DNA of 64,000 bases from Shewanella corallii (GTDB lineage: Bacteria > Pseudomonadota > Gammaproteobacteria > Enterobacterales > Shewanellaceae). Below the pieces are notes generated by a model. It saw only the letters and a list, made by a program, of their open reading frames with translations. It had not been told where the DNA came from and searched no databases. The stretch spans positions 62,001 to 126,000 of the forward strand of contig NZ_JAKIKT010000006.1 in NCBI RefSeq assembly GCF_023349125.1. Reading direction: 5' to 3'. The position numbers were made by a program, and so were the translations under genes. Of this stretch, positions 1-8,194 are shown piece by piece (position 1 is the first letter of the stretch; every line of letters starts with the position of its first letter).

Positions 1-88
1 GGCAATTGGGACAGCGAAAGAAGCCACGCTTTTTATCTGTATAGAAAAGCGAAGGACGACTATCTTGGCACAGTGGGCATCTAGGCAT
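1..88 (-). CDS. N-terminal fragment of a zinc-ribbon protein, probably a class I SAM methyltransferase
   Basis: Only the first 29 codons lie in the window; the gene runs off the left edge. The fragment starts with ATG at 88 and reads MPRCPLCQ, then about 18 residues, then CPNC, so two CxxC knuckles form a likely zinc ribbon. A short N-terminal ribbon of this kind is common in bacterial class I S-adenosylmethionine-dependent methyltransferases, which is why I suggest that family, but no catalytic domain is visible here. Other zinc-ribbon proteins remain possible. Confidence 0.5.
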   Translation of the reverse strand, partial: MPRCPLCQDSRPSLFYTDKKRGFFRCPNC

Positions 89-172
89 TAGAGATCATAA
101 GGTTACAGCTTTGGCCAGATTATATACCCAAAGTGGTTTGTGGGGCAGTGACTGGCAGACTGGTGCGGAAAT

Positions 173-199
173 AAAAAAAGCGGCAGTTTTCACTGCCGC
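173..199 (-). terminator. intrinsic terminator of the CsrC-like RNA
   Basis: On the minus strand an 8-bp perfect stem GCGGCAGT/ACTGCCGC with a 4-nt loop is followed by seven T. There is no protein gene directly upstream on that strand, so it defines the 3' end of the regulatory RNA. Confidence 0.9.
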
Positions 200-620
200 C
201 TGAATATTGTGCTCTAAGCACTTATTCTGATATCCCAGTATCCGTACTGGCTATGTGACTTTCCCGGTCGATTCCATTTGTTGTTGTTTGCTTTCCATGC
301 AATTTATTTTTCGTTTTTGTCTTCCAGACTTTCGTCCTGACCTGAATCCTTCAAGTCATTTCCGTAGATGGTCTTTACACCACCACATCAACCGTCATCT
401 ATGACGAAGTACAACCATCCTTGTTGTTCACATCCAGTGAATCCAGCGTCCAGCCGTTGCATCCAAAGCTATGCTTCCATTGCTCTGATGGCATCCTGCT
501 ATCAGTCTCCGGTTGGAGTGGTTCCCTCGACGCTTGGGAGTGCTTTTTCAAGCTTGCGGCCATCATGGCCATCCCGATAGTCCCTGACCTGAATCTCAAA
601 GTGAGATTTCGACTCGTTAT
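173..620 (-). ncRNA. csrC: CsrB/CsrC-family regulatory RNA (sequesters CsrA)
   Basis: This otherwise gene-free stretch holds, on the minus strand, about 19 GGA motifs in some 440 nt. Many sit in loops of short perfect stems: TTCAC-TGGAT-GTGAA, ACAAC-AAGGATG-GTTGT, TGAA-GGA-TTCA, GTCT-GGA-AGAC, and CTGAT/ATCAG around AGCAGGATGCC. That is the hallmark of CsrB/CsrC/RsmZ RNAs, which bind many CsrA dimers and so relieve CsrA repression. It ends in a strong intrinsic terminator (stem 180-187/192-199, seven U). In E. coli csrC also lies beside engB, so synteny favours csrC over csrB. The 5' end is uncertain: a first hairpin is at 589-605 and I place the start near 620, but a strong promoter lies further upstream at 764-792. 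No clear UvrY/GacA box was found. Confidence 0.85.
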
Positions 621-763
621 TATTATTTGGCGAGTGGTCTAAGCGTTATAGTTATTATTTGACTTCGTTATTCTTATATCTTGAATGTATAGCACATGCG
701 GACTCTGAAAGTTGTTATTTAAGTTATTGCACAATCAGTTGGGTTCTGTCCGATGCGGGTCTA

Positions 764-792
764 ATTAAATCTGAATGTGTGACCTGTGTCAA
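764..792 (-). promoter_or_regulatory. strong sigma-70-type promoter reading toward the CsrC-like RNA
   Basis: On the minus strand a perfect -35 TTGACA (787-792), a 17-bp spacer and a -10 TTTAAT (764-769) are seen. Transcription would start near 757 and run into the GGA-rich RNA about 140 nt downstream. No open reading frame worth calling lies between, so it either gives a long CsrC precursor or drives an unrelated short transcript. Confidence 0.5.
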
Positions 793-814
793 GGTGAAAT
801 GTCAAAAGGGTGAC

Positions 815-826
815 GTTTACGTAAAC
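815..826. promoter_or_regulatory. 12-bp perfect palindrome, possible operator
   Basis: GTTTACGTAAAC is a perfect palindrome lying just downstream of the cytochrome c4 terminator and about 23 bp upstream of the -35 at 787-792. Its position suits a regulator site for the minus-strand promoter, but I do not recognise the binding protein. Confidence 0.25.
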
Positions 827-835
827 TTTATGCAC

Positions 836-860
836 AAAAAAAAGCGCCAGATGGCGCCTT
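836..860 (-). terminator. intrinsic terminator of the cytochrome c4 gene
   Basis: On the minus strand a GGCGCC/GGCGC stem with an ATCT loop is followed by eight T, about 15 bp after the cytochrome stop codon. Confidence 0.85.
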
Positions 861-875
861 TCTGTTAGCGGCAGG

Positions 876-1499
876 TTATTGATTCATCGTTGAAATATAA
901 GCTGCCAAAGCTTCGATGTCGGCATCGCTTAGCTTCTTGGATACATCACTCATCATGCCATTCAGGTCGTTATTACGAGTGCCGTCACGGAATTTATTCA
1001 GCTGAATTTTGATGTAATTGACATGTTGACCTGAGACCATTGGGAAGCCAGCCAGCTCCATTCCCAGACCACTTGGACCGTGACAGGCGATACAGGCAGT
1101 GATACCGCGGGACATGTCACCACCCTTATACAACTTCTCACCCAGCTCAGGAACGTCAGCTGCAGGAGCTTCAGACTGGGTTTGAGTCGCATAATAAGCA
1201 GCCAGATCGGCCATATCCTGATCAGTCAGTGCGGCGACCATGCCACCCATGATAGGATCCATTCGACCTTTTGCACCGCCGGATGCCATGGCATCTTTAA
1301 AGTCATGCAGCTGCTTTTCTGTGTAGGCAGCGTGCTGACCGGCAATCTTAGGATACATATCGATCATGCTGTTGCCGTCGACACCGTGGCAGGCAGCACA
1401 TAAAGCAGACTTGGTTTTTCCAGCTTCAGCATCACCTTGTGCACTAACTGGCAAAGAGATGGCGGCGACTGCTGACAAAGCGAGGGCTAACTTTTTCAT
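876..1499 (-). CDS. cytochrome c4, periplasmic dihaem electron carrier
   Basis: The 207-residue product has a cleavable signal peptide (about residues 1-20, ending PVSAQG) and two c-type haem motifs, CAACH near residue 34 and CIACH near residue 136, each in a similar half, as expected for the duplicated cytochrome c4 fold. Class I cytochromes of this type pass electrons in the periplasm, often to terminal oxidases. It is a single-gene unit with its own terminator, divergent from engB with a 167-bp spacer that must hold both promoters. Length and motif spacing are normal for the family. I see no sign of damage. Confidence 0.93.
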   Translation of the reverse strand: MKKLALALSAVAAISLPVSAQGDAEAGKTKSALCAACHGVDGNSMIDMYPKIAGQHAAYTEKQLHDFKDAMASGGAKGRMDPIMGGMVAALTDQDMADLAAYYATQTQSEAPAADVPELGEKLYKGGDMSRGITACIACHGPSGLGMELAGFPMVSGQHVNYIKIQLNKFRDGTRNNDLNGMMSDVSKKLSDADIEALAAYISTMNQ

Positions 1500-1666
1500 G
1501 GCGTTCCAACTTCTTGTTTGTTTATAGTCCTGAGCTTACAAGTAAGACCCGCAAGCATGATAAGATACGATAACTGTGATCAGGCTTATATTTTACATGA
1601 AAACGTGAAAATGTAAGCAACTCATCGATATTTATGACAAAAGTTGATCCTTTTTTGGAGTAATAC

Positions 1667-2317
1667 GTGACAAATCCTCAAATCGACTTTCGCCGGGCCA
1701 AATTTTTGATCAGTGCCCCGGATATCGCCCATTTGGACAAGCATCTGCCTGGTGACACCGGGGTGGAAATTGCTTTTGCCGGGCGTTCCAATGCGGGTAA
1801 GTCGAGTGCGCTTAACGCATTGACTGAACAGAAAAACCTGGCAAGAACCAGTAAAACGCCAGGGCGTACTCAGCTGATCAACGTATTTGCTCTTGATGAG
1901 CATCGTCGTTTGGTGGATTTACCGGGTTACGGTTTTGCCCAGGTGCCCCTGGCCATGAAAATAAAGTGGCAAAATGCGCTGGGTGAATACCTGCAGGAAC
2001 GCCGCTGCCTGAGTGGTGTAGTGGTGCTGATGGATATCCGGCATCCATTGAAAGACCTGGATATGCAGATGATCGAGTGGGCTGTAGCCAGTGAGATCCC
2101 TGTATTGGCGCTGCTGACCAAGAGCGACAAACTGGCGCAGAGCGCCAAGATGAAGACAGTGAACGAAGTACGTAAGGCGCTGGCTGAATTTGGTGATTGG
2201 GTGCAGGTTGAACCGTTCTCTTCATTGAAGGGGACGGGCAAACCTAAAGTGCTGAGCATCCTCAATGCATGGTGTCATCCTGACTGGCTGGAATTTATAG
2301 AGGAAGATGCTGAGTAA
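1667..2317 (+). CDS. engB: ribosome biogenesis GTPase EngB (YihA/YsxC)
   Basis: This essential small GTPase helps assemble the large ribosomal subunit. The 216-residue protein shows G1 GRSNAGKSS (39-47), a G2 threonine in TPGRTQL (about 65-70), G3 DLPGYG (84-89) and G4 TKSD (151-154), in the usual order. The start is GTG at 1667, preceded six bases upstream by GGAG. Gene order engB, spf, polA matches other gammaproteobacteria. A terminator follows at 2337-2361. Confidence 0.95.
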   Translation: MTNPQIDFRRAKFLISAPDIAHLDKHLPGDTGVEIAFAGRSNAGKSSALNALTEQKNLARTSKTPGRTQLINVFALDEHRRLVDLPGYGFAQVPLAMKIKWQNALGEYLQERRCLSGVVVLMDIRHPLKDLDMQMIEWAVASEIPVLALLTKSDKLAQSAKMKTVNEVRKALAEFGDWVQVEPFSSLKGTGKPKVLSILNAWCHPDWLEFIEEDAE

Positions 2318-2336
2318 CAGCTATCTCGATGTGATT

Positions 2337-2361
2337 AAGGCGCTCCCGAAGCGCCTTTTTT
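2337..2361 (+). terminator. intrinsic terminator of engB
   Basis: An 8-bp stem AAGGCGCT/AGCGCCTT with a 5-nt loop is followed by T residues, 20 bp after the engB stop. Confidence 0.85.
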
Positions 2362-2431
2362 GTGCCCGCAATTTGAGTTGTTGCACTGAGATTTAAATGA
2401 GGGTCTGGACTCAAGAGGCTGGAATGCTGGC

Positions 2432-2571
2432 AAAAAAATAGCCGGGGACAGAGTCACCGGCCAAAAATACAGAATTAGCTCTATTTGGGGAGAAGCTAAA
2501 AAATATTCAACAAGACTCAAGTTCCATCAAGGCTTCAGATTGGGGCCGAAGACTCTGTAATGGCTCTCAAT
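2432..2571 (-). ncRNA. candidate small RNA between engB and Spot 42
   Basis: A good minus-strand intrinsic terminator (stem 2441-2449/2453-2461 with one mismatch, loop of 3, then an A-interrupted T run of seven) cannot serve any protein gene, because Spot 42 terminates before it at 2636. Upstream lies a possible -10 TATGCT at 2578-2583, giving a start near 2571, but its -35 is poor. The predicted transcript is about 140 nt. The only reading frame in it starts at TTG and has no recognisable similarity. It could instead catch read-through from Spot 42. Confidence 0.4.
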
Positions 2572-2635
2572 GTAAACAGCATACAGCGAAAAAATGAACA
2601 TTTAAAGTAATTACTCTAAATTTTCTTTCGGGCAT

Positions 2636-2740
2636 AAAAAAAGCCCCGGCGAAAGACTCGCCGGGGCGCCAGAATTTGGCAATCACTAAAAAGTGAAATA
2701 AAGGTCTGAAAGATAGAACATCTTAACCTCTGTACCCTAC
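2636..2740 (-). ncRNA. spf: Spot 42 RNA
   Basis: The 5' part is nearly identical to E. coli Spot 42: it begins GTAGGGTACAGAGGT and continues through the conserved AUGUUCUAUCUUUCAGACC region. It ends with a GC-rich terminator stem and seven T. The length is about 105 nt, against 109 in E. coli. It sits between engB and polA exactly as in E. coli. In enterobacteria this Hfq-dependent RNA is repressed by CRP-cAMP and silences genes for secondary carbon use. The central variable part differs from E. coli, as expected for a distant genus. Confidence 0.95.
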
Positions 2741-2747
2741 GCCAAGA

Positions 2748-2780
2748 ATAATACCCCACTTATCGGAAATTGAAAAACAG
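2748..2780 (-). promoter_or_regulatory. spf promoter
   Basis: On the minus strand TATTAT (2748-2753) lies 7 bp before the predicted +1 at 2740, with a TTTTCA -35-like hexamer 17 bp further up. A possible CRP half-site TGTGA with a weak partner begins at 2804, centred about 71 bp upstream. CRP control is inferred from E. coli. Confidence 0.55.
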
Positions 2781-2904
2781 TTTTCTAAATAAACAACAAG
2801 CTTTGTGATGTGGATCTCGATTGATGCGGGGGTTTACTGCTCTGAGTTGTCGTTTTATTACAGATGTGTGGTCTGGGTGACGGTTTTCGGTGTGTTTTCT
2901 GAAA

Positions 2905-2936
2905 TAAAAAACGCCAGCTCACTCAGTGGCTGGCGC
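2905..2936 (-). terminator. intrinsic terminator of polA
   Basis: On the minus strand a 7-bp stem CGCCAGC/GCTGGCG with a 10-nt loop is followed by six T, about 40 bp after the polA stop. Confidence 0.85.
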
Positions 2937-2976
2937 TTTATTCGGCTTAAACGACACCGTCAGTTAGTGATTTAGG

Positions 2977-5733
2977 TTAGTGTGCCTGCTCCCAGTTGTC
3001 GCCAATACCAGCTTCAGCCAGCAATTCGACGTCAAGACTGGCGGCAGCCGCCATCAGATCACAAACTTTATTTTTCAGTTCGTCGGCCCTGTCGGCATCC
3101 ACTTCGAACACTAGTTCATCGTGCACCTGCATGATCATACGGATTTCACCCGAGGTGTCCTTGTCCAGCCACTCCTGAATGCTGATCATCGCCTTTTTGA
3201 TAATGTCAGCTGCAGTACCCTGCATTGGTGCGTTAATCGCTGCCCTCTCAGCAGCCTGTCGACGCATGGCATTACGAGCCTTGATCTCAGGCAGATACAG
3301 ACGGCGACCAAACAGAGTGGATACATAACCCTGATCGGCTGCATTGGCGCGGGTGTCCTCCATATACTTGAGTACACCCGGATAGCGTTTGAAGTAGGTG
3401 TCGATATAGGACTGGGCTTCAGCGCGTGGAATGTCCAGCTGACGGGCCAGACCAAAGGCTGACATACCGTAGATCAAACCAAAGTTAACTGCCTTGGCGC
3501 GGCGACGTTGTTCAGGAGTGACAGTTTCAAAGGCCACATCGAACACTTCAGCCGCGGTTGCGCGGTGAATATCCTTGCCTTCGGCAAAGGCTTTCAGCAG
3601 ACCGGCATCCTGAGACAGGTGAGCCATAATTCGCAGTTCGATCTGTGAGTAGTCGGCAGCCAGTACTTTTTTACCTTGTGGTGCAATAAAGGCCTGACGA
3701 ATACGACGACCTTCTTCGGTGCGGATCGGGATGTTCTGCAGGTTAGGGTCACTGGAAGACAAACGACCGGTAGCGGCATTGGCCTGATGGTAGCTGGTGT
3801 GCACCCGGCCGGTTCTGGCGTTAACCATCAGCGGCAGTTTGTCTGTGTAGGTGCTCTTCAGCTTGGTCAGAGATCTGTGCTCCAGAATAATCTTGGGCAG
3901 TGGGTAATCCAATGCCAGTTCTACCAGGACTTCTTCAGCAGTAGAAGGTGCACCTTTTGGTGTCTTCTTAATGATGGGGTAACCCAGTTTGGTAAAGAAG
4001 AGTTCCTGCAGCTGCTTGGTTGAGCTCAGGTTGAATGGCTCGCCGGCAATTTCATGGGCTTTGGCCTCAAGCTCATCGATCTTGCGGGCCAACTCATCGC
4101 TCTGTTGGGCCAGCAGCATGGTATCGATCAGTACGCCGGTTCGTTCAACCCGTGACAATACATCGACCAGTGGCATTTCCAGCTCATTGAATACCGAGGG
4201 CAGCCCCTGCTCGCGCTCCAGGCGCGGCCAAAGGTGCTGGTGCAGACGCAGGGTAATATCTGCATCTTCAGCTGCATAGTGAGCAGCTTGTTCCAGCGGG
4301 ATCTGGTTAAAGGTCAGCTGTTTGGCTCCCTTACCGGCAATCTCTTCAAAACTGACCGTCTTGTGGCCCAGGTATTTAAGAGCCATGCCGTCCATATCGT
4401 GGCGGGAAGCCACGGAGTTGAAGACATAGGACTCCAGCATGGTGTCGAAAGCGATGCCTTTCAACTCAATACCCACGTTGGCAAAGATAGCCATGTCGTA
4501 CTTGAGATTCTGACCGACCTTTTTAAGTGCCGGGTCTTCCAGCAGAGGCTTTAGTTGTGCCAGCGCGGCTGCCATCTCAAGTTGCTCTGGGGCGTCGACA
4601 TAATCATGGGCCAAAGGCAGATAAGCGGCTTTGCCTGCTTCAACGGCAAAGGAGATACCCACCAGTTTGGCTTCCATATAATCCAGACTGGTGGTTTCGG
4701 TATCCACAGCGATCAGCTCGGCTTTGGCCAGCTTGTCGCACCAGGTATCCAATTGCGCCTGAGTCAGAATGGTTTCATATTCGATATCGACTACCGCTGG
4801 CGCAGCAATATCTTCTTCAGTGTTAACCTGAGTTGACGCTACGGATTCGCCACTGTCCAGTAACTCTGCCAGCCAACGCTTGAATTCCATCTCGCCAAAG
4901 CATTTAACCAGCTCATCTTTGTCAGCGTCTTTATGCTCCAGCTCGCCCCAGCTCAGATCCAGCTCTACGTCAGTTTTGATGGTGGCCAGATCATAGGAGA
5001 GCTGCAGCATTTCAGCATTGTCGCGAATTTTGGCAGGCATGGTTTTAGAACCACGGAAACCCAGTGCAACGACTGCATCTGGATCTGCCAGCAATTTATC
5101 CACACCACCGGCACCAGTCAGCATAGCCAGTGCGGTTTTCTCGCCAACGCCCGGCAAGCCAGGGATGTTATCCGCTTTATCGCCCATCATCGCCAGCAGG
5201 TCGATAATCAGTTCAGGACCCACGCCAAACTTGGTGGTGACTTCTGCTGGGCCCATGATGGTATCTGTCATGGTATTGATCAGTGTGACATTCTCATCCA
5301 CCAACTGCGCCATGTCTTTATCACCTGTGGATATCAGGCAGGCGCGGCCATCTTTACTGGCCTGCAGTGCCAGCGTGCCAATGACATCATCGGCCTCTAC
5401 GCCGGGAATGGAGATGAGTGGCAGCCCCATGGCTTTGATAATGCGGTGCAAAGGTTCAATCTGACCACGCAGGTCATCCGGCATTGGTGGACGGTGCGCT
5501 TTGTAATCCGCATACATATCGTTGCGGAAGGTTTTACCTTTGGCATCGAATACCACGGCAATATGGCTGGGCTTGAACTGCTTCAGCAGGCTGCGCAGCA
5601 TGTTTACCACACCATATACTGCACCCGTTGCATCCCCTTTGGAGTTGGTCAGATGTGGAGGAGCATAGTAGGCGCGGTAAAGGTAAGAGGAACCATCCAC
5701 AAGGACGAGTGGGTTGCTGGGGATATTTGGCAT
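2977..5733 (-). CDS. polA: DNA polymerase I
   Basis: This 918-residue three-domain repair and Okazaki-fragment polymerase starts with a 5'-3' exonuclease/FEN domain ([15 protein letters not shown] near the N-terminus). A 3'-5' exonuclease domain follows with an intact [10 protein letters not shown] motif, and then the polymerase domain with [14 protein letters not shown] (motif A), [10 protein letters not shown] (motif B) and VHDELVFEV (motif C). The reading frame extends 16 codons further up to 5781, but family members start at the [15 protein letters not shown] methionine, so I use 5733. No good ribosome binding site supports either start. A perfect DnaA box lies upstream. Confidence 0.95.
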   Translation of the reverse strand: MPNIPSNPLVLVDGSSYLYRAYYAPPHLTNSKGDATGAVYGVVNMLRSLLKQFKPSHIAVVFDAKGKTFRNDMYADYKAHRPPMPDDLRGQIEPLHRIIKAMGLPLISIPGVEADDVIGTLALQASKDGRACLISTGDKDMAQLVDENVTLINTMTDTIMGPAEVTTKFGVGPELIIDLLAMMGDKADNIPGLPGVGEKTALAMLTGAGGVDKLLADPDAVVALGFRGSKTMPAKIRDNAEMLQLSYDLATIKTDVELDLSWGELEHKDADKDELVKCFGEMEFKRWLAELLDSGESVASTQVNTEEDIAAPAVVDIEYETILTQAQLDTWCDKLAKAELIAVDTETTSLDYMEAKLVGISFAVEAGKAAYLPLAHDYVDAPEQLEMAAALAQLKPLLEDPALKKVGQNLKYDMAIFANVGIELKGIAFDTMLESYVFNSVASRHDMDGMALKYLGHKTVSFEEIAGKGAKQLTFNQIPLEQAAHYAAEDADITLRLHQHLWPRLEREQGLPSVFNELEMPLVDVLSRVERTGVLIDTMLLAQQSDELARKIDELEAKAHEIAGEPFNLSSTKQLQELFFTKLGYPIIKKTPKGAPSTAEEVLVELALDYPLPKIILEHRSLTKLKSTYTDKLPLMVNARTGRVHTSYHQANAATGRLSSSDPNLQNIPIRTEEGRRIRQAFIAPQGKKVLAADYSQIELRIMAHLSQDAGLLKAFAEGKDIHRATAAEVFDVAFETVTPEQRRRAKAVNFGLIYGMSAFGLARQLDIPRAEAQSYIDTYFKRYPGVLKYMEDTRANAADQGYVSTLFGRRLYLPEIKARNAMRRQAAERAAINAPMQGTAADIIKKAMISIQEWLDKDTSGEIRMIMQVHDELVFEVDADRADELKNKVCDLMAAAASLDVELLAEAGIGDNWEQAH

Positions 5734-6120
5734 AAATTTGGGTTCAGTAGTCTTTAATCTGAGATGCGGGTAGCATGCCACAGAGCAGGAAAATCAGCCA
5801 CGGCAAATTGACTCACGGCCTGTGGATAAGTCTGTGAGTGAAAAAAGTCAACACGTAGAGAACATTTTTGAACGGCAAAATGAATTCAGCGTAAATTATT
5901 GTTTTTATGGGGAATTAAAAAAATGTGTGAGATCGGTAAAACTTTTGGCAAATCGTCCTGATTTGTGGATTTTTTAATTCCTGCTGGTAATTCGCTGTGG
6001 CTTGTGGTGCATTTTTGTACACCCTGCGATCACGCTGATTTAAATTAGCACGAATAATGACCAGATCAACCAATTTATGGCCGATTTGTTAAAACTATAT
6101 GACATAAGAGGGATGTTTTA
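5734..6120. other. intergenic region between polA and elbB
   Basis: This divergent 387-bp region must hold the promoters of polA and elbB. It contains a perfect DnaA box (5821-5829) and a 17-bp inverted repeat CAAATC-N5-GATTTG at 5949-5965 of unknown role. AAGAGGGATG precedes elbB as a ribosome binding site. I see no other gene. Confidence 0.6.
5821..5829 (-). promoter_or_regulatory. perfect DnaA box upstream of polA
   Basis: On the minus strand the nonamer TTATCCACA matches the strong DnaA box exactly. It lies 88 bp upstream of the polA start. DnaA has been reported to stimulate polA expression in E. coli, so a regulatory role fits, though a single 9-mer can occur by chance. Confidence 0.5.
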
Positions 6121-6774
6121 ATGAAAAAAATTGCAATCTTACTTAGTGGCTGTGGCGTGTTCGATGGCGCTGAAATCCACGAATCAGTGCTTGCTTTGTT
6201 GACTCTGGCCAGAGCCGGCGCGGACTACCAGTGTTTTGCTCCTGATATTCCCCAACTGCATGTTTTGAATCATCTGACCGGTGAAGTGGAAGAGGGCGCC
6301 AGCCGAAATGTGTTGGTTGAGGCTGCCCGAATTGCCAGAGGGGAAATCAAGGCAACCTCAGATTTGGATATCAGCGAGTTTGATGCGTTGATCATTCCTG
6401 GAGGTTTCGGTGCGGCCAAAAATCTTTGCAACTTTGCTGTGAAGGGGGCCGATTGTGAAATCAATCCTCAGGTAAAAGCCTTTGTCAGCCAGTTCGTTGA
6501 TGCCAATAAGCCGGTGGGCTTTATCTGCATTTCTCCAGTGATGATCCCGCATTTCTATGGTGCTGGTGCCAAAGGCACCATAGGAACCGATGAAGGGACT
6601 GCTGCAGCCTTCAATACCATGGGGGGCGACCACCAGGATGCGGCAGTGCATGAAATCGTGGTGGATGAAGGGCGTAAACTGGTGAGTACTCCGGCCTACA
6701 TGTTGGCAGGCAATATTGTGGAAGCCGCTTCAGGTATTGAGAAGCTGGTACACAAGGTACTCGAACTGGCGTAA
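6121..6774 (+). CDS. elbB: ElbB, DJ-1/PfpI-family isoprenoid-related protein (glyoxalase-like)
   Basis: The 217-residue protein has the class I glutamine amidotransferase/DJ-1 fold. The N-terminal MKKIAILLSGCGVFDGAEIH signature is specific to ElbB. IIPGGFGAAKNL lies at 91-102 and the nucleophile-elbow cysteine is Cys136 in GFICISPVM. E. coli ElbB has been linked to isoprenoid synthesis and shows glyoxalase activity; its physiological role is unsettled. It is a single gene with an AAGAGG ribosome binding site and a perfect terminator shared with convergent glpG. Confidence 0.9.
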   Translation: MKKIAILLSGCGVFDGAEIHESVLALLTLARAGADYQCFAPDIPQLHVLNHLTGEVEEGASRNVLVEAARIARGEIKATSDLDISEFDALIIPGGFGAAKNLCNFAVKGADCEINPQVKAFVSQFVDANKPVGFICISPVMIPHFYGAGAKGTIGTDEGTAAAFNTMGGDHQDAAVHEIVVDEGRKLVSTPAYMLAGNIVEAASGIEKLVHKVLELA

Positions 6775-6786
6775 AGCTCACTCAGC

Positions 6787-6813
6787 AAAAAGCCCCGCAC
6801 TGCGGGGCTTTTT
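6787..6813. terminator. bidirectional terminator between elbB and glpG
   Basis: A perfect 12-bp stem AAAAAGCCCCGC/GCGGGGCTTTTT with a 3-nt loop lies between the convergent genes. It has T runs on both strands, so it can stop both transcripts. Confidence 0.9.
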
Positions 6814-6916
6814 AGTTGAGAAATGATCAGGGGGTCATTGATGTAGAGCGACTACACCACCGTGCGTTGCTTTGTACAACACAACGATAAAAACCATCTT
6901 CAATGGTCAACAGACC

Positions 6917-7750
6917 CTAGCGCCTGCGACTGTCAAATACGCCCTGCAGCAGGCCGACGACCAAACCTCCAATATGTGCACCATTGGCAATGGACAGACC
7001 GAACATATCGGTAAAGCCAAGTACCAGCCAGATCATCATAAAACCCATATAGGAGTTGGGCAGACCAATACCTGCCTCAGGCTTGCGTTGTCCCATTATC
7101 CAGGTGTATCCCGCCAGCGCGTAGACTACCCCTGACAGGCCGCCGAATCCGGGTCCGCTGATATAGTACTGCAACACATTGGGCAAAGTGCCACCGACCA
7201 AAAGCAGAATCGCCAGTGTGCCGGTACCGAGTCGGTTTTCAATCTTACCGCCCAGATACCACCACCACAGCAGGTTAAAGATGATATGCATGGCGCTGAA
7301 GTGGATCAGCGAAGGGGTAAACACCCGCCAGAACTCACCCAGTGTGGCAGTAGGCGTGACATTGAAGAAACCCAGTGCTGAAAACAGTGACTCGGCGTAA
7401 CCAATATTCCAGCCCAGAAAGATAAACACACAGGCAAAAAACACCAGCATGGTGAGCGGGCCGCCACCGGTAAAGAACTGCATCAGCAACTGAGAAGACG
7501 GCTTGCCATAATCCATGCGATTGGCGGTGCTGCCATGATCCCAGGACACTGCCAGGTATTTGGGATCGCCCGGATGGGCAATAAAGTGCTGATACTCAAA
7601 TTCAGCCTGAGCATGTTGAGCGGGATTGACTGCATACAGCACCACTTCCTGCTCCAGCTGTTCGACATGACAGTCAACGCCCTGACCCTTTAGGTAATCC
7701 ACCAGTGCCTGAGCGGCGCGTATATTGGGCAAGCGGCCAAATTCCTGCAT
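6917..7750 (-). CDS. glpG: rhomboid intramembrane serine protease GlpG
   Basis: The 277-residue product has an N-terminal cytoplasmic domain (about 1-85) followed by six membrane segments. The catalytic dyad is Ser206 in GFGGLSGVVYAL and His259 in NGAHIGG, close to Ser201/His254 of E. coli GlpG, and the HIIFNLLWWW segment is typical of the family. The frame runs open to 7861, but GAAGGAAAAT directly before the ATG at 7750 and the family N-terminus MQEFGRL fix the start. It follows glpE with a 43-bp gap, giving the usual glpEG pair. Confidence 0.94.
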   Translation of the reverse strand: MQEFGRLPNIRAAQALVDYLKGQGVDCHVEQLEQEVVLYAVNPAQHAQAEFEYQHFIAHPGDPKYLAVSWDHGSTANRMDYGKPSSQLLMQFFTGGGPLTMLVFFACVFIFLGWNIGYAESLFSALGFFNVTPTATLGEFWRVFTPSLIHFSAMHIIFNLLWWWYLGGKIENRLGTGTLAILLLVGGTLPNVLQYYISGPGFGGLSGVVYALAGYTWIMGQRKPEAGIGLPNSYMGFMMIWLVLGFTDMFGLSIANGAHIGGLVVGLLQGVFDSRRR

Positions 7751-7793
7751 ATTTTCCTTCTCTCTGGTTAAGGACTGGCTGGAGTTATGTTGG

Positions 7794-8099
7794 TTACAGG
7801 CTTTCCTGCCAGCCCTGGAAACCACCATCCAGGCTGTACACCTCATCAAAGCCCTGCTCAATCATATAAGCTGATGCACCCTGACTGCTGATGCCGTGGT
7901 AACAAACCACAACCAGTGGCTGGTCCAGATCCGCATCACGGATATAGTCGGCCAGATTGTCATTGCTCAGGTTAAAAGCGCCCTGAATATGGCCAGCGCT
8001 GAAACTGGCTGGATCGCGGATATCGACGATCTGCAGACTTTCATTGTTGGCGAGTTTGGACTTGAGCTGAGCAACGCTCAGATGCTGATAAGTGGTCAT
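7794..8099 (-). CDS. glpE: thiosulfate sulfurtransferase GlpE (single-domain rhodanese)
   Basis: This 101-residue single rhodanese domain transfers sulfane sulfur from thiosulfate to thiol acceptors through a persulfide on Cys66 in VVCYHGISS. E. coli GlpE uses Cys65 in the same loop. The CH2A-like segment IVDIRDPASFSAGHI is also intact. It is the first gene of the glpEG pair; the glpD/glpR neighbours of enterobacteria are absent here. Confidence 0.93.
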   Translation of the reverse strand: MTTYQHLSVAQLKSKLANNESLQIVDIRDPASFSAGHIQGAFNLSNDNLADYIRDADLDQPLVVVCYHGISSQGASAYMIEQGFDEVYSLDGGFQGWQESL

Positions 8100-8194
8100 A
8101 CTTCGGCCCTGTGAATAAAACGAAACTGCAGCAAGTGTGCAATATGGGGCTGCAGGAGTACAGCCCCGAACTGTTAACAGTGATTAAAGGAAGA

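Noticed and set aside
368..642. Short open frames on both strands within the CsrC-like region
   Set aside because: They are explained by the GGA-rich hairpin RNA and show no protein character.
2335..2520. 61-codon minus-strand frame overlapping the candidate small RNA
   Set aside because: It starts at TTG, lacks a good ribosome binding site, and runs through two terminators.
8146..8167. GGGGCTG/CAGCCCC hairpin between glpE and tdh as a terminator
   Set aside because: No T run follows on either strand, so a terminator call is not justified.
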